In this document: in pieces, positions 1-12,400 of the stretch
Layout of the letters: every line of letters begins with the position of its first letter
Numbering within the stretch: position 1 is the first letter of the stretch
From: Glycine soja
Taxonomy: Eukaryota > Streptophyta > Magnoliopsida > Fabales > Fabaceae
Direction: 5' to 3'
Assembly: GCF_004193775.1 (NCBI RefSeq)
Contig: NC_041021.1
Span: forward strand, 36,281,718 to 36,345,717
Length of the DNA: 64,000 bases
Position numbers and translations under genes: made by a program
Notes under the pieces: model-generated
Databases searched by the model: none
The model's input: the letters and a program-made list of their open reading frames with translations, nothing else
Told to the model about the DNA's origin: nothing

Positions 1-37
1 ATTGTCTTTTTTCCTGATTTCCCTTCTTTTGTTTTAG

Positions 38-3000
38 ATTGATGAATGGCTGGACTATGCTCCTATCCTCTCATTGGGCCCTGCTTTTGAGAATGCATGC
101 AAATATATAGATGAGTACCTGGAGAAGCGTACTTTTTTGGTTGGTTATTCATTGTCAATTGCAGACCTAGCAATCTGGGCAGGTCTTGCAGGTAAAGGCT
201 TTTAATGACACCTATTGTCTTGTGGTACTGCTAGTTCACTTTTAAACAACCTGCCGATGGAAGAGAAAATCATGTTTATGATTTCACTTTGAGGTTATTT
301 CTTTGTTGTATCCATGCCAACAAACTAGGTTTAGCAATCTATGCAGGATCCACTGGGTTTAATGTGTAGCTTTGTTGTGTTCTTTGGACAAAAAGACTAT
401 ATCGTAGTTGACAAATTTATAGAATGCTGTGGTAGTGTGTGCAAAAGAATACTCTATCTTCCATTTCTCTATTCTTATTCTGTGTACCTTGATGGCCTGT
501 TGTTATTACCCGCAATTCAAATAGATTCTATGTGTGCTATGCTTTTGCAGGTTCTGGAAAGAGATGGGAAAGTCTAAGGAAGTCAAAGAAATATCCAAAT
601 CTTGCACGATGGTTCAATTCAATAGTGGAAGAACATGGTACTGCCTTAAATGAAGTCACATCAGTATATGCTGGCAAAAAAGGATTGGGTGAACCAACAG
701 CAACCAAGTCAAAAGAACAGTCAGTAAACACTGATAAAGTGAAGAAGGTGAATGGAGATGTGTCTGAGAACAACAAAGGAGGAAGCAAACCTTCAGCAGA
801 AATAGATCTTCCAGATGCTGAAGTTGGAAAAGTTCGCTTGCGATTTGCACCTGAACCAAGTGGTTATCTTCATATTGGACACTCAAAAGCAGCTTTGTTG
901 AACAAATATTTTGCTGAGCGATACCAGGGTCAGGTTATTGTGCGTTTTGATGATACCAATCCTGCTAAAGAAAGCAATGAATTTGTGGACAACCTGATTA
1001 AAGATATTGATACATTGGGCATCAAATATGAACAAATTACATATACATCAGATTACTTCCCTGAGTTGATGGAAATGGCTGAAAAATTAATTCGCGAGGG
1101 TAAAGCATATGTTGATGACACTCCACGTGAACAAATGCAAAAAGAGAGAATGGATGGCATAGAATCTAAATGCAGAAATAATATAGTAGAGGAGAATCTA
1201 AAACTGTGGAAGGAAATGATTGCAGGAACAGAGAGGGGATTGCAGTGTTGTGTCCGTGGCAAGTTGGATATGCAGGACCCAAACAAATCACTTAGAGATC
1301 CTGTATATTATCGTTGCAATCCAATGCCCCATCATAGAATTGGATCCAAGTATAAAGTGTATCCAACTTATGATTTCGCTTGTCCATATGTTGATGCTAT
1401 AGAAGGAATCACGCATGCCCTTCGGTCTAGTGAATACCATGATCGCAATGCCCAATATTACCGCATTCAAGAGGACATGGGTCTTAGAAAAGTTCTTATC
1501 TATGAATTCAGCCGGTTGAATATGGTATACACTCTTTTGAGCAAACGAAAGCTTCTGTGGTTTGTACAAAATGGGAAAGTTGATGGATGGGATGATGCAC
1601 GATTTCCTACAGTGCAAGGAATTGTGCGTAGAGGTTTGAAAATTGAAGCCCTGATACAGTTTATTGTTGAGCAGGTATGTTAAAGGTTTTGGTTTCATTT
1701 ATTTTTAAAAAAGGAAAAAAGAAAGATGCATCATTCTCTATTTCTCTAACAAATTTGAAATGATAAGTAGAATGTGTTTAGCAGTGGATATGTTTTTATT
1801 TGTGTTTTCATTCCTGTATTACTCATATGCTCAAGAATGTTGATGACTCTTTGATACTCTTGCAGGGGGCGTCCAAAAATCTCAATCTCATGGAATGGGA
1901 CAAGCTCTGGACCATTAATAAGAAGATTATTGACCCTGTCTGTCCTAGACACACTGCTGTCATTGCAGACAGACGTGTGTTGTTGACTCTCACCGATGGT
2001 CCTGAGAAACCATTTGTCCGCATCATACCTCGGCACAAGAAATATGAAGCTGCCGGAGATAAAGTTACAACATATACTAAAAGGATATGGCTTGACCATG
2101 CTGATGCAGTGTCTTTATCAGCAGGTGAGGAAGTAACATTGATGGATTGGGGAAATGCCATAGTGAAGGAAATAGAGAAGGACCAAGATGGAAATATCAC
2201 AGGGTTGAGCGGTGCTTTGCATCTTGAAGGATCTGTGAAGACCACAAAATTGAAACTCACTTGGCTACCTGAGATAGATGAACTAGTTTGCCTGACATTA
2301 GTGGAGTTTGATTATCTAATTACAAAGAAAAAGGTGCATGTTCATCCACTGTTATTTTAAGCCCATTGGTTTCTATCACTAACAATTTAGGAAATATAAA
2401 TTTTTAAGGAAAAAATAGGTGTTGTTTGGTTTGAGAAAAATCAGAAAATGTTTTGTTTTCATTTATTTATTTTTACTTTTAATTACCCAATTTTCAACTC
2501 TTTACACTTTGTTTCTTGTTTTCCAAAGTTTTTGTTACAAACAGTGAAAACAATAAAAAGTTGTTTCACTATTTCCTATAGAAATATTTGAGAACAGGAA
2601 ACAAAGTGAAAAAAGGTGGCATTTTTGTAATTTAAGTTAAAAATAAAAATAAAACTGCAATACATTTTCTGAAAGTAAACAGCACCACAGTAATTTACTA
2701 ATTTTCATTTTTGTTAAAGTTTTGTTTATATACCGTTTATATCTTGCCTGTTGTTGAAGCCAGTGCAGTGGTCGGGTGAATCTACTGACATTGGGCTGAA
2801 ACTTTACTTTGAAAAAGTGTCCTATGAAAGAGAGTTTTTACTGTCTCAATATGATGTGTTGAATTGAATTTGCTGTCTACCCTGTCTTAGACTGCAGTCA
2901 TTTTCAATTTTCTAAAGCTTGACACATCAGATAAAAAAATTTATTGGATAGGATAAGCAATCCCATTTGGCCTCGTAAAATGTGGTGCATGCACAGAATA

Positions 3001-3747
3001 ATATCTAGATGATACTTTTTTTATTGTGTTTACAATATAACTCTTAACCGGGGTTAGGTTAAAACTAGATAGGATAAGAAACTACCACCTTGTGACCTAT
3101 ACACTACCATCACGAGCCACTCCCCACAGCCACCATCATCACCATTTATAGATGTACTACTTAGTACTTACTACTAAAACCATTTTCACCTCCACCCACT
3201 ACTCTCCCTTGAAAAGATGACACTTTTATCTAAGTGGATATTTGTCTATACCATTAGATATTATGGGGACATGCGCAGTTTGCAATAAACTTAACAAGAA
3301 TTTATCAGTTTTATATACTACCTCCTAGCCTGATCCCTTGTCTTGCACCATTATTTATCATGCTCACCTTACAAATCCTTAGTTTGATGTTCCTTTCTTC
3401 TCTGTAACTATGAAAACTTGTGAAATTCAAATGAGGAGTTGTTTTAGCACCGACCCAATTTATTTGCAATCAATGTTATTAATAAGTTTGTGTTACTAAT
3501 AGTAATACTTTATGTTATTCTTTGGTTGCAGCTTGAAGAGGAGGATTTCATTGATGTGCTTAACCCATGTACCAAAAAGGAGACTTTAGCATATGGAGAC
3601 TCCAACATGCGAAATCTTCAGCGTGGAGATGTATTGCAACTGGAGAGAAAGGGATATTTCAGGTGTGATTTACCCTTCATTCGCCCCTCACAACCAATTG
3701 TGCTATATGCAATCCCTGATGGTAGGCAACAGACAAGTTTGAAGTAA
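38..3747 (+). CDS. GLURS: glutamate--tRNA ligase, cytosolic (5'-partial, last four exons)
   Basis: Class I aminoacyl-tRNA synthetase that charges tRNA-Glu in the cytosol. Exons read 38-191, 551-1674, 1866-2333 and 3532-3747, all with GT-AG borders and matching phases; the gene begins left of the window. The first exon and the start of the second form a GST-C-like N-terminal domain, as in archaeal/eukaryotic-type GluRS. A lysine-rich linker follows, then the catalytic core with the HIGH signature (nt 871-882, in PEPSGYLHIGHSKA) and the KMSKS-equivalent LSKRK (nt 1537-1551). The last two exons are the beta-barrel anticodon-binding domain of this GluRS/GlnRS group. No stop or frameshift interrupts the joined frame, which ends in TAA. 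GlnRS is the nearest alternative, but the GST-like N-terminus and general pattern favour GluRS. The third visible intron (2334-3531) holds a MITE. Confidence 0.93.
2418..2686. mobile_element. MITE with ~100-bp terminal inverted repeats in GluRS intron
   Basis: The left end begins GGTGTTGTTTGG and the reverse complement of the right end begins GGTGCTGTTTAC. The two arms stay alignable for about 100 bases, with a shared inner block ACTTTGTTTC (left near 2505, right near 2600). The middle is very short, so the element is nearly all inverted repeat and has no coding capacity. No convincing target duplication was found. It lies wholly within the intron and does not touch the splice sites. Confidence 0.7.
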
Positions 3748-5616
3748 TCTTTTTATCTTGAAACTGTGTGGAGCATAACCCACATTCACACTCAGCAAAG
3801 TTGGTAATGGGGATAACAAGTTTGTGGAACTACTTTTATGTTTACCATCACATTGTACTATGTTTATATGCAAACCATTATATCTGGATTTTTTACTAGC
3901 AATTGGAAAAGTCTTCCCTTTGTTATTTTTGGGACAAATTGCAATATAGCCTTAACGAAAATTCTATTGATTTTATGTTTGCTTAAGCGGAAATACTTGA
4001 CTTAAAACGTTAAAGAATAATTAATAGTAATGAATTATTAACCATTTAGCCTAGTATGTTATCCTCTATTTGTTTGAGAGGAAAGAAAACTAGGAAAGAG
4101 ACCAAAAACAATTTAATTTAAAATGAAGAGGAAATGATATGGGAGAAAATTTGATTTTTGATTTTTTTATTCCTTATCTTTATTTTCTCTTTAAATAAAA
4201 ATGTATCCTATTTATTTATTCTCTTATTTTCTTCTCATCCAAAGAAAGTTATTTTCCTTAATTTTAGAAAATTTACTTTTATTTAGTTAAATTATTATCT
4301 CATTAATAAAATACATAACTTTCTTTAATAAAAATTGAAGATAAAATTAAAAAATATTTTTTTTGGAGTGTTTTATAAATCATTCTAGATTGGCTTATAA
4401 TTTAGTTTGGCCAACTAGTTTATAAGGTTCCAGTTTAAAGTAGTAATTATTTTAAAATGAATATTTTAAATACAAAATACATTTTTTTAGGGAAATACAA
4501 AATACATAACCTAAGGAATTATTTAGATATGTTAAAGGATATAAATAAATAACGTGGATTTCACTCGAGCCACACTATATTGGGATGACGACAGAGGCAC
4601 AATAACTAAGAGTGATGTCTGTTTGTGTTATAATCATGGAGCTTTAAAAGAAAAATACTGGGAGAAAATATATTTTAGTTTTTAAATTAAAAAATAAAAC
4701 TAAATTTAACTATATTATATTTTTATTCTTAAAATTATGAATTTAAAATATAAAATAAAGTTTTTATTATAATATTAATGATGGCATGCACTAAAATATA
4801 TTATGTTACATGTCATTTCAAATTGATGACATAGTCTGTTTCTATATATATATAAAAGGTGCGTGGAATAGTTAAGGAAAAAAAAAAGATTCTGCTGCTA
4901 ACAAAAATTAATATTGGTAACAAATTAATATTGATGGATAAAAAATCTAAATTAAGATTTGGTTGGTGCCATTGTTGGGGTAACCTAATTTGTTGAGTTA
5001 TTTGACCCAACTAGTTTTGGTGGAATCCATTTACCTATATATGTTTTACCTTAAGTATTAAAAAGTTGCACACCATCCAAATTCCTACACGTTGAGACAT
5101 TCAATTTAGTGGTTCTAGTACGATGAAGCTTCACTTATTTAAAATTCGCCTACCTTAGCTGATGGAAAAGTAAATAGGAAAGGAAAATGAAAAAGAAAAA
5201 GAAAGTGAAAGTTTGGGGAGGAGCAACTTATACTATTCCTCCAAAGGAGAATAATACAAGGCAGGAATAACGAGTCAACAAACTGTTGGTTAATTTAGTT
5301 ACCAACCATGCAATCATCGTTCAAATTTAAATTATTGAACAAATGAATGTGCCATCCCCATTTGCTCACATTCTTCCCCTTTATGAGTTGTTCCAACCAT
5401 GAATCGTAAAGTGACAAAATATTAAGAGAGGGCGTATAAAAATACTTCACAACCACACAAATTATTACATTATCTAAGTGATTCCGACTAACTTTCACGT
5501 CACATATAATCATATTTTTTTAATTTAATAAAATGTCACATGAAAATTGATCCTGTATCATATAATAATTTATCTTCACAAGAGACAAGACAGGCAAATT
5601 AACCACCTTGGTGCTT
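3748..5616. other. intergenic, convergent 3' ends of GluRS and germin-like gene
   Basis: AT-rich DNA with no open frame I can support. The first ~200 bases should be the GluRS 3' UTR and the last few tens the germin-like 3' UTR. Long A/T runs at 4100-4800 look like decayed non-coding sequence without recognisable ends. Confidence 0.6.
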
Positions 5617-7184
5617 TTACTTTTTTGGTGCAAGTCTAGACTTGATTTTCTGAACCTCCTTGGTTCCAACCTGGAAGGTCTGGGTCAAGACATGGTCTGG
5701 AACAGATGGAGTGGCAGCAAACAAGGTTGTAGCAGTGGACTGTGTCCCTGGAAGTTGGCTATTGAAGGCTGAAATAACAGCAGCAGGAACCTTAGCATTG
5801 TTCTTTTGGAAGTGAAGCAAGCCTTTTGGGAACACAAATATGTCACCCTTGTTAATGGTCTTTGATATGAGCACATTAGATGTGGTTATGAATCCCACAT
5901 ATAGTTGGCCTTCAAGGACAAACACAAGCTCTGTGGCACGTGGGTGGGTGTGAGGGGGGTTGATGCCACCTGGGGCATAGTCAATTCTTGACAGAGAGAC
6001 ACCAAGTGTGTTGAGTCCTGGGACTTTCTGAACGTTGGCTCCAGTCACCAAGGAGCCAAATGTGTTGTTGGTGGCTCCTGGTTTGGCTAGTATGTTTGAG
6101 AAGAAATCTGAGGCATTTACCTTGGATGCTTCTTTGCAAGTGAATCCATTCACTTTCACACCTGTTTTCCATTACAATCACACCCACTAATTATCATTAG
6201 AGTATAGTTTGTTTAACTTTTATAATAATTACCTTAAAAATCCTTTTAATAATGATTTTTTATTAATTGACAATATAAAACCTTTTACAGGTATAGCAAC
6301 ATCACACAAAAGCTCAACTGCTAGAATAAGTAGTGTCTACCCTACAAAATTGCACTTGCCAATCATGCTAGAAAAATATGCAAGATTTATGGACAATGCA
6401 GAAGTTGTTTTTAGAAAGAAAAAAAAAAATCAAAGGAACTATTCACGTGTGTTGTTGATAAAAACAGGAAAGGGACAAATAGAAGTTAATTATGTTAGTG
6501 GGAATAATATACTAGTTAACATGATTAAACACTGGAGTCAGGAAAAAGCAAAACTAAAGTAGTTGGTAGGAGTGGTATGTGTTGGAGAATGATGTTGAGT
6601 TAACGTGGTTGAAAGAAAACCAAATGAAGGAAAGGGGAAAAAAGAAAAAATAGAAGAGTAAAGAAAAAGGATCAAATCTAATTATTCAAAGGGGAAAAAT
6701 ACTGTTAAAAGAAAAAGCGCGGGGGAAGAGATATTCTTTTCCAGGTTGGTTATTGCATGCTTAGATTAAAGCTTAAAAACTTAAATTTGAATGAACTTAA
6801 TTTTACAAACTGAGTTCCCAAAAGTAAACTTCATTTTCTTCCCTTTCAAACTGAATTGTGATGTAAAATTGAGGCAGAAGCAGAACTCAGTTTTATTGAG
6901 TATACAGAGTAGAAAATCAAACAAGAGATTTTTTGAAGTATTTTAGGAGCACTCCCAACTTGTTGGATGAATCATGCATGAAAATTTGCACGCTCCTCTG
7001 CTCTGTAGAAATACAAGGGAAAAGGAGAATAGAGTGATGCAAAAGGTGTAGTACCTGAGGCAAGGTCGGCGACACAGAGGTCTTGAAGAAGGTCAGGATC
7101 TGATGAGATTGCGGTGGCTAAGAGCTGAGCCAAAGTCACGAGAAGCAACAAGTTGGCCATCTTCATGGTATGGTTAGCCATCAT
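5617..7184 (-). CDS. germin-like protein (secreted cupin)
   Basis: Small apoplastic manganese-binding cupin; germin-like proteins act as oxalate oxidase, superoxide dismutase or wall receptors, and the activity of this one cannot be read from sequence. Two exons, 7184-7055 and 6161-5617, split after the first base of a Gly codon, give 224 aa, the normal family length. An N-terminal hydrophobic stretch (residues 10-26) is a signal peptide. Cys37 and Cys52 form the usual disulfide pair. Germin box 1 carries His114, His116 and Glu121 (PPHTHPRATE) and box 2 carries His160 (GDIFVFPKGLLHFQ), so all four metal ligands are present. N-glycosylation sequons lie at Asn59 and Asn75. The start is one of two adjacent ATGs (7184, 7181); further in-frame ATGs at residues 7 and 9 could also serve. 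A TATA box lies about 150 bases upstream. Confidence 0.95.
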
Positions 7185-7336
7185 ATGATGAGTGTTAATG
7201 AAATAAAAATAAATGCTATAACACTATAACTGTAAGGAGGCAGCCAGCAATAAGTTGACGAAATGGAAATGAAAAGAATTCAATAACACAAACTAAGTAG
7301 TTGGAAGTCTTAGGATAATCAAAGGTGGGGTTTTAT

Positions 7337-7346
7337 GTATTTATAG
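7337..7346 (-). promoter_or_regulatory. TATA box of germin-like gene
   Basis: CTATAAATAC on the minus strand, about 155 bases upstream of the ATG, which would leave a 5' leader of roughly 120-130 bases. Position and sequence fit a plant core promoter. Confidence 0.6.
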
Positions 7347-9415
7347 AAAGACAGATAACCAAGGTTTGGTTGACAAGGAAAAAGAAAAAATGATTTATGA
7401 ATTTAAAGCATCAAATGAGGTTGTTATTCATATGTTTTGGTCACCAGTGCCATTTCTTTTCTTTTCTTTTCTTTTTTTGTCAACACCCGTGCGATTTCTT
7501 AAACTTAAAGAAAAGCTATCCAGATGGATCATGCTCAACCCAAGAAGGCAAAGGAACACAGGCCCCAGGGGCCAGATCCTCGGGCCTCAGTTTTGGTTTG
7601 GGCCCTTTTCAAGTTTTGATCCTTGCTTTCCTTGATAGATGTATGCTAATAAATGGTACGAATGTAAAGCCACATCCTTAATTTTTTGTCATCTTATATT
7701 GACAGTGTGACATTAGAATCTATGCTACTGACTATTTCTTGTCTTTTAGTTTGTCTATTTTACATCATTAGTTCGTATTTCGTTTTCACATCCAGATTGT
7801 ATAGCTGTCTTCTTGTCAATGGTGTTGCTATTCCTTAAAATTTAATACAGGGATTAAGTAGAGGGACGATATCTATATGACTCTATTCTTAATAAACAAT
7901 TGGCAATTCATTCGCATTAGTTACTAAAAGCTTATCCAAAATACAAAGAATCTCAAGACGTCTTAGCACATAAAGTTGAGGAACATGTTAAGATGTTAAT
8001 GCTGGTGGTCCTGGTGGGGTGACTTGTGCCCTCCTCTAATGCGTTTCGTACCTCGAATGAAATAAGAGAGCCCTGGCTTGGGAGTGCATAAGAAAAGTCT
8101 TGATACGGTGTGTTTGTGGAAACGAAAATCTCTGCTAAGCCAAGATAAAGACACGGATAACCCTCCAAATTCAAATCTACTCTTATTGGACTTTTTTTCC
8201 TATTAAATCACTGTCAATTGTTGTCTTCGTAATAACATATTGGCATTTTCCGAGTTGGTTTGCTTGCTTAAAACCGTTTCTGCATGACTACTACCGATCA
8301 ACATGTCCAAGTTTGTTTTGGTTGCAAATGAGCTTGTAAATTATATTAGTCGACTTCTTAACTAGGAAGAAATTTATCAAAATGCTTCCTGTACGAAAAT
8401 TTCAACAATGAAATGATTGATTTTTGGTAAAAACAATAAGTTGGATCTCAGTTGGTAAACTATACCTACCATGTAAGGGTTTGCTTAACGAAAATTGTTC
8501 AAATTAGCTCCACATTTAAAAAAAGTGTGGAAACATCTCATGAGAGACAAAAAAGAAACGAAAAATCATAATAACATCGAAGAGAGATTACGAACCTCCA
8601 ACTAAACTTCAATATCGACGTGCCCACCTTTATGCTCGAAAGAGCGCTGGCGCACACTCGATTATTGGTAGTTGTTGCTAAAAAAAATAGACTTGGCTTA
8701 TTTTGGGATCAAGCCCAGTGCATCTTTCTTCATTATTTTGTTTTGTTGTAGTGGTATCATTATTCCTCTCGAGTTCTTTTCCTACTTTATTGTTTTGGAT
8801 ACCCCAGTCCCAAGAGATGTTTAATTTTCAACCATATTTTGACAGTATTGCATTGGAAAATTTTCAAAACATTTCGGGTATATGTTGGATAAAGGCTTGT
8901 ACAAATTGAAGGTAGATGTAACCAAATACCCATTTCATAAAGTAAACTACATCAATAAATATTTGTTTAGTTTAGAATCTTCTACCAACCTAAATTTCCA
9001 GTAACTGGCAACTACAATTGTGTGCGTGCGTGAAAATATACAGAATCGACAAAAGCCAGTGAAATAGTCATGCGATGCAGCAGGAAACGAAACCACAAGT
9101 TAAATTACACTCAGGAATGGAGGATTTTGAGTATCTCTGACTCTATCAAATGAAGAGCCGTATCTCAATTTGTCCTTCCATGAGAAGGAGAGAACTCTAG
9201 CTTACATTAGTCAAGTTCATTAAATCTACCCCATATTAATATTTTACAATTTGGAAGACTGCATCAGTATTGCGAAACCATCCTCCTTCATGCCAATGGC
9301 AACAAATCAGGGGAAAATAGAGGCACAGTCACAGATGTCAGCATGCAAAAGTGACAGTCACATAAACGGGATGAAAGACATCAAGAACTCTAACCTTGTC
9401 AAGACACAAAGCCAA
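7347..9415. other. intergenic: germin-like upstream region and FEN1 3' UTR
   Basis: No supported gene. A TTTTCTTTTC tract lies at about 7455-7477. The part next to 9415, perhaps from about 9240, should be the FEN1 3' untranslated region. The rest (7700-9200) shows only short random open frames. Confidence 0.55.
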
Positions 9416-12400
9416 CTATTTCTTCTTCTTACCACCACCAGCCTTGGTCTTTTTGTTAGTTTCTTTAGCATTATTCACTGGTGTTTCCTGTCCAAAAAGA
9501 AACAAAAAATAAATAAATTGCCAAAGCATGGCCTTTCCAAACCAGAATAGTAATCTGTTCTGGGGTAGTTTGACTGCTTCCAGTATTTTGCGTTGAGTGA
9601 TTTATCTTAACATAAAAGTAGTATTTTGTTAGTTTAATTACTATCAGCAGATATTTTGAGAGATGATGCTTCATTGTGGTGCTTCTAAAGTAGATCAAGG
9701 GCAGATATTTTGTTAGTTTAGTTACTAACAGCAGATATTTTCATACTGTCATTCCAACTTTAATGTCCATGTTGGACTTTATCATCAATTCATCAATGTA
9801 GATCATCACCTATGCTCAAATTAAAAATCTTAACTCCTCACCCCACCACCATGTGGGAGTGAGGTTTGGCACACCAATTGGGGCAGCTAATAATATATAT
9901 CAAATTGATGGCCTTTTAAAATCAATATTCTTTTGGATAATAAAACACATTATTAGAGAGAAATAGTGAAAAACAGCACAAAAAAAAGAGGGGGTGGGGG
10001 GGAAGATGAGATATTTCCTTAACAAAGACATAGAATAAAGGACATACAAAAAAGATAAAACAAACTCTCCACTTCTCTGCATAATCAATGAGAATTTGTT
10101 TCTAAATAAAAAAAGCAAGGAGAGTTCATAGAAGTTTAAAATAGTGACTGACAAGATCCACAAACCCATAAGCTAAAGGAATTAAAAGTGAAGCCACAAA
10201 CAACAAAACAAAGGTAAGAGCTATACACTATTGATTATAAAATATGGCATGAGCATTGTAAGAAGGCTTGACATCGTTTTTAAAGTTACTCATTAAAAAT
10301 TAGTGGAAGAATTATTATAATACAACAGATTGTAAAAAGCTATATTTTATCATTCTGCAAAGTAACTGTAATCACATTAACACTTGTACATGTTGGTTAC
10401 TAAAAGATAGATTATGCATAAGCACAGAATGACTTTGGAGGTTCACCAGGGATATTCAGCTTCAGGCACCAAAGCAGACATCTCTAGACAAAGGTATGGA
10501 GCTTGGAACCCAGATTATAAATTGGCAAGCTTAACTTGCCAAAAACCATGGGTCTTGACCAGTTAGAAGGTTGCACAGAGAACATCTTAAGCTCAATTGC
10601 AGGTTTGAAAGATCTAAGCATGGATTTGATTTCCTGTCATTAAGTGTAGCCAAAATTATCTAGCATGTCAAGTTTAAGATTTCTAGTAGATATGGGGAAA
10701 AGTTTCCTGCTTTTGGTTCTTTTCTCTGATTTGGAAGGAAAGGCATCCGATAATTATAAGTGAAAAAACATGGGAACGAAAAAGGTGGCTGAAGAGTTTT
10801 GAATCCACATTTGGGTGTTCAGTTGCTTTCATCATCATAAAAAAACAAAGTCCCATTCGAGACATGAATATAGTGTATATCTGTATTTCAGATTTCAAAA
10901 AGTTATACTCAATTTTTTAAACACAAATTATGTTAATGAGACTTTTTCATGGAATGGAAGAGTTTTTTCATCATCCATATAAAATCATACGAGGATGAAA
11001 ATAATGAAAGGAAAAATAATTCATGATTTAATTTCAGGCAGATCAATTGGGGAGAAAAACAGAATAACTGAATCACAGCAAACCCAAGTCTGACCACAAA
11101 TGTTCTGGTGAAGAACTTGCCAGGCTTTCTTCAAAATTCAAATAATTCTAGATGCCAACATCTAGTGGAGATGATAGACATAATGGTCATTGGTCACATA
11201 CCTTGCGTTTGATAGGTACAGATGGATTTACTGTTGGCTTAAAAAATGATTCCAATCTGTTGTTTTCAGAAAGAGAAAAAAGAGGAGTTAGGTAGGACAA
11301 GAAAAGAGAAGGGTTTAAATTCATGTCCAATGACTTAAGAATCACTTACCGGCCTTGTGATGACTTGTTCTTTGCCGCTTTAATTTTTTCTATTGCCTAA
11401 CATTCATATAGAAATCATTTAAACCTTTCTGAAGAGGCAATTGAAATCCTACTCAAGCAGTTCATAATAATACTATTTAGAGCTCTACATACCTTAGTCA
11501 CTCTATCACTGTTGAAACCATTCTCATTAACCAGAAATGTTATTAACCCCTGTAAGAATGCAACATAATACAATCTAGTTATCTTGCCAAAGAACACAAT
11601 ATATATAGATAGAACAAACATATGTATGTCAGTATGTGAATCCATGTGTATTTGAAAAGATATTAGAAGTTCTCAAAGAGAATAGTTATTACTTCTTCAT
11701 CTGGAGAAGACCACTTAATATCAAGTTCCTTTTCATCAGTTATGACCATTGGTTCTTTAAAAAGCCGCCGAGCCTCCTGATATGGCCAATTATCTGGTAT
11801 CTGGTACCTGAACCAATGCACTCACATAAGTATTTCCAAGGACGAAAGACCAACATCATAATTAAAAATCATGAACCTTGCATGTGAAAGGAGCATTTAG
11901 ATAGGCTAATTGAATCCGTACACTAAGTAAGCTTTTCTAGTGTTAATAGGAAGTATTACTCTGATATTAATCACTAGATAAAACCTAATAATGCCTAACG
12001 GGCTCCATTAAAATAAGATATATTAATAAAATCTATCATGACATAAATACATTACAAGATCAAGTAGTTATGGCGCATTTGCCATACAAATGAACTTATT
12101 ATTAAACTTATAAGGACCAGAATATCTGGGCCAGATTTCTAATTGGGAATGCAGCACAAACATAACAGAGAAACAGGTAAACCTTATTCCACAAGCTTAT
12201 GTCATGTGATTCATACACATTAAATTGCATAGACAAGAAATGGTAATTTTCAAAATAAAATTAAAAAGAGAAAACCTCTCTTTGTTTAGGTTCTCCAGTA
12301 TATTTTCAATAGAGCCATGTTGACGTATGAGTTTCAAAGCTGTCAGTCCCCCAATCCCTGTGCCACACATCATTTATTATTTATACGATATACATATATG

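Noticed and set aside
1288..1698. 136-codon open frame on the minus strand
   Set aside because: Antisense shadow of the GluRS catalytic exon; no domain and no promoter context.
6209..6562. 117-codon open frame on the plus strand
   Set aside because: Lies in the germin-like intron, low-complexity composition, no known motif.
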